Below are positions 60,241 to 64,000 of a stretch of DNA of 64,000 nucleotides, piece after piece (positions within the stretch are counted from its first letter, which is position 1; the number at the start of each line of letters is the position of its first letter). Source of the DNA: Sphagnum compactum (Eukaryota; Bryophyta; Sphagnopsida; Sphagnales); contig OZ234495.1 in assembly GCA_965153455.1 (NCBI GenBank), positions 20,828,875 through 20,892,874 of the forward strand, in the 5' to 3' direction. The notes under the pieces were generated by a model that saw only the letters and a program-made list of their open reading frames with translations, was not told the DNA's origin and did not search any database. Position numbers and translations under genes: made by a program.

Positions 60241-62603
60241 GTATGAAAGGATTGAGTGTAAAGGATTTAAGAGGATTCTTAGTGTTCTTCCATGGATATG
60301 TAATGCCATTTGGGGTAAATAATGCGGATTTAGATGATGATAAATATTTGATTGCCCATGTGGCAATATTTTATCCTCATCCTAAGTCTTCACACAAAAT
60401 GAGGGTTGGTTTGAGTTTTGCCTACACAGGGTTACATCTTGGTATATTCTAGTGGTTTATTGTATCAAGGTTTACCAAGGACAAAACCAGTGTTGTGTGT
60501 TCTTTGATTTTGTTAATAACCTGTGGTTTTGGTTTTGTAAAATTGTAGGAAAACAAAACCTCTGATTATGGTTTCTTGGAAAATTACAGCCTTCTACAGG
60601 GCTGATTGAATTGGTTTTGTTACCCTTTTAACTACCCTATCCAGTCGATAAATATTACTTATGCTTTCCTTTACGCGACAAATATATATGTATATTTTTA
60701 TAGAATCCTCTTAATACTTCTTAATATTTTCATCTTAAGAGGATTCTATGTATGCATTTTCATATTTTGTGATGCAATTGATTATGAGGGATTAATATTC
60801 ATCACTCCTTTTGACCTGTACCCAGATTGAGAGTCTTGCACAACTTATACACCATTACTGCCATGAGTTTGGGAGTTTTTTGAAGCCTATATGCCTTTAT
60901 GTGCCTAATATTCTTTTCAAGTATATATATTTAGCCTTGCCTCGCTGTTATGGTAAAATGGATGCTGTACATATGGTTGATGCTTGGTATTTATTTTAAA
61001 AAAGGGGTACGACAGGACCAATTTGAAAATTTCAAGGTTTTTGTCCAATGTCTTCTTTACATTCTGAATTTATAGCTGTAACCCAATGGAGTGGATTGCT
61101 CCATATACTTTATATTTGTAGAGTTCAATTCTTGGAAAGTATGGCGGGGTGAGGTCAATTTTTTTGGGTTTTCCAACTTGTCCACTTGAGAATTATTTAA
61201 CATTAATATGAAAGTATTGTATACCTGCTCAACATTGGATCATACACCCTCTGATGTTGGGTTTTCTGAAGAATTTCAGAATAAAGGAGGCCTCCTATTT
61301 TGGGCATTTTGAAAATTTTCAAAGAACTAAAGCTTTTCATGAAATGATTTGCAAGAATTGTTGGTTTAGTTTAGGTCCTTTGACCCAGTTTTAAAACAGA
61401 TTTAGAACCTTGGTTACGGGTCAGAACCTGTAATATGATTTTTGAGAACCGCTGGTCAGGGGTCTGAATTGGTCATTTTGATTTTTCTATCAGGGGTACA
61501 TAGACCTGACCTTCACTTGCCAGTAGTTTCTCTGAAAAAGAGAGGACTGCCCAACATTGGTCAAGACCTCACACCAAAACATGGCATGTTGGAATTCTTA
61601 TACCATGCTTTCCTAATTTTGCCTTAAAACATATACAACATTGGTAACATATATATAACATGGTATATCCTTGTGACATGTTGGTATATCATTGTGTGTC
61701 TTGGTAACATATATATGCAATTTTATCCTCACATATATCCTTGCAAGGATCCAAGTCAGTTTATCTCCCAAATATCATTTTGTCAAAGGAAGATTTTATT
61801 TTACCTATTATCCAGTAATTGGTAATGGTAAAGTTTTCAATCATGTTATATAGTTTGATTAACTGTGTTGGGAAGTTCTTTCTTAAATCCACCCATTTCA
61901 TTGTTGATATAAGAAGTATGGTCGTTTATTGTATTATCAACTCTTTGAACATAAAAACACAAGTGATGTGTAAATAATGTGCGTGACAATTTCTTATTGA
62001 TGTGCATTTTTCTCCTGTATTCAGTTTTCATGGAAGCAGTAAAGACAGTGTTGAAGATAGGATAGACGTAAGGATCTGGGGTCAATTTTGCAATATTTGT
62101 GCAAATTTTAGTTCTAGGATATTTCAAATTTCTATCAAATGATGAAGTAAGCAAGGTCCCCTGCATTTTTTGGTCTATGTAAACTATTTGAGTTTTACAT
62201 TGCATTAGATTGTTTGGATGTTTAAGTAAGAGATGGTGCAATGTTGGAGGTTTGTGAGTGTTGTTGATTGGAACAAGGAAGTGCATTTGAGTTTTGAGTC
62301 TATCCAAAGTATTTGAATTTTTGCATCACATGTGATTGGTTGTTGTACATTTAATTAGTAAAAGAGATTGTGGGATGTTCACGGTTTGTGTGTGATGCTT
62401 GGACTAAGCATTGAGATGATGTTGGCCCAAAGTATTTCATTATTGTATTGTTTTGAAATGCAAAGATACTTGATGCATGTATTTAGTTTTGACCATATCT
62501 ATGACCATAGGAAACAAAAGATTAAATTACCTATTGCCATTCCCTAGAAATAAATTGTAAGGTGCATTAAAGTCACAACCCATCAGCTCATAAAATCTTT
62601 CTC

Positions 62604-62621
62604 CCCCCCCCCCCCCCCCCC
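62604..62621. repeat. Poly(C) tract
   Basis: A homopolymer C run of about 18-20 bases in AT-rich intergenic DNA, with no associated gene. Confidence 0.85.
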
Positions 62622-64000
62622 AACCCAATTAGTGTTAAAAAATGGATGGATTTTTAGGTCTTACTGAAATTTCTGAAAATTGTATAACTAACCTATTGCC
62701 TAATTTTAAAAGGTTCAAAATTTTAATATTTTAGACAATGTTCCTAGAAATATCAAAATTCATATGATATAATTGATTGAATGTATCAGTTTTCTTGATT
62801 GGGAGAGAATCAACGCTCTTGATGTTGTTAATAAGCCTCTACTAGTAATTGGTAAAGAACTTGCATTACATATAACATTTTCATGAATTGACATTTGTAT
62901 GTAGTAGCTCATGATACCCAAGGCTAACTCTATCTTCCAAGAGATGGTTGAGAATCTTGATAGAAAGCCAAATGAACATGGGACTGAAGGAGCAAATTTT
63001 GGCTTGTAATTGTACATGTTATTATTATGTATTTACTTAGCATATCTCTACTAATACCAAGTATTCACAACATTTTATTGATTTTATAGAGTATTGTGAT
63101 TTTATAGAGTGTTGAGTTGAAGAGTGTAGAGGCAAAGAGGTTGTAGGGTAGAAAGGCTCATCACCAAACACATGTTGATCATCGAACATCCACCTAGTGT
63201 GGTAGCTTGCCTATGTTCGAACAAAACAAATTTTATGGGTGTTCACCTTTTAGCCTATCACCAAATGCTTCATTGAAAATAATTTTGTCCTAAGTTTTCA
63301 TATTGCTGATTGTCCATCAAGTTTTAGTGTTCGATATTAGGGATTTTGGTGGCCATATTTGTAAAACATTTGAATAAATTTACAAGGGACCCATTTGGTG
63401 ATGGGTGATTAGCTAAATTTCATTATGGAAAGGGGGAAACATGAGGTACTTTCAATGTTTGGTTATAGGGAAAAATTGGGCTAGTTTTTCAAGGCCCCAT
63501 GTTTGTTGTGGAAATAAAAGCTTGGTGATAAGCAATTGGTCTGAATAGTACAAGGAGAAGAAGTTTGGTGATGGGGTTTGTAGGTCATGTTAGATAGCAC
63601 ACAATTAACAAAAATCCAATGGATACTCGAATCCTACACATTAATTGGGGAAACCCTTTAAATTTTCCCCCAATTTTGTGCACATCCCATTTCCACCAAA
63701 AATGAAAGCACCAAATTCACAAAGTAATGTTATAAATTTACATACATAATTCATTCTTACAAAAAAATTCAGTACCAATTGAACCAAACAAGGCCAACAC
63801 CTTTCTAAGGAAGAATACCAGAAACTTCTTGGTGGTACTGGCTTAAGCATAAACATCCTAAGCTTAGCAGTCGTCAGATTGAAGGACTGGATATCAGTAG
63901 AGTTCAAGGATTGACAATCCAATCATGCTAGACTTTCTACCAAAACCTACAATCCCTATCCAAGCACAACTATGCTCCATATCATATTTGGAACTCTATT

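Larger units (their letters stand above)
59241..64000. other. Intergenic DNA, no gene seen
   Basis: Moderately AT-rich DNA after the F-box/kelch gene. Apart from a dispersed repeat near 59,930-60,240 and a poly(C) run near 62,604-62,621, I see no structure. Open frames up to 153 residues on the minus strand (61,846-62,307) have no recognisable domain and look random. Confidence 0.55.

Overview
The window looks like nuclear DNA of a land plant. Three intron-containing genes have plant-type homologues: a PDS5 cohesin regulator with a Tudor domain, an F-box/kelch protein close to Arabidopsis At1g55270, and a small DnaJ-type zinc-finger protein. TTTAGGG/CCCTAAA motifs are scattered everywhere, which is the plant telomere heptamer. 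Long AT-rich gene deserts, decayed transposons and many microsatellites point to a large, repeat-rich genome. A fern or other seed-free plant is my best guess, but that is inference. Every gene call rests on reading translated segments and splice junctions by eye; no search was run.

Layout. 1-12,000 is mostly non-coding. It holds microsatellites, a 124-bp minisatellite built around telomere heptamers (3,472-4,228) and short tandem duplications at 7.96-8.12 kb and 8.54-8.82 kb. 12,016-24,654 (minus strand) is a PDS5 gene. I resolved fourteen phase-consistent exons for the HEAT-repeat part, then one 2,898-nt exon coding an acidic, AT-hook-rich region, then three exons for a Tudor domain and at least two more after it. 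25,500-40,800 is an AT-rich desert with two Helitron-like elements (29,286-29,589 and 33,923-34,872) and one copy of a dispersed repeat whose second copy lies in a PDS5 intron. 40,823-42,956 (plus) is a broken PhoD-like metallophosphatase gene. 44,124-44,777 (minus) is an intact two-exon DnaJ zinc-finger gene. 46.0-47.5 kb and 48.7-49.6 kb are remnants of a transposase-like gene and of an L1-type LINE, with a foldback element between them. 50,708-53,582 (plus) is an intact five-exon gene for a 453-residue protein I do not recognise. 57,281-59,240 (plus) is an intact three-exon F-box/kelch gene coding 441 residues. 59,241-64,000 has no gene I can support.

The genes do not form a pathway. PDS5 acts on chromosome cohesion, the F-box/kelch protein probably selects substrates for an SCF ubiquitin ligase, and the zinc-finger protein is probably organellar or membrane-associated. 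The most unusual item is the PDS5 gene: one in-frame exon of 966 codons, flanked by phase-0 introns, carries about eleven intact or decayed AT-hook modules and an in-frame telomere repeat between the HEAT and Tudor parts.
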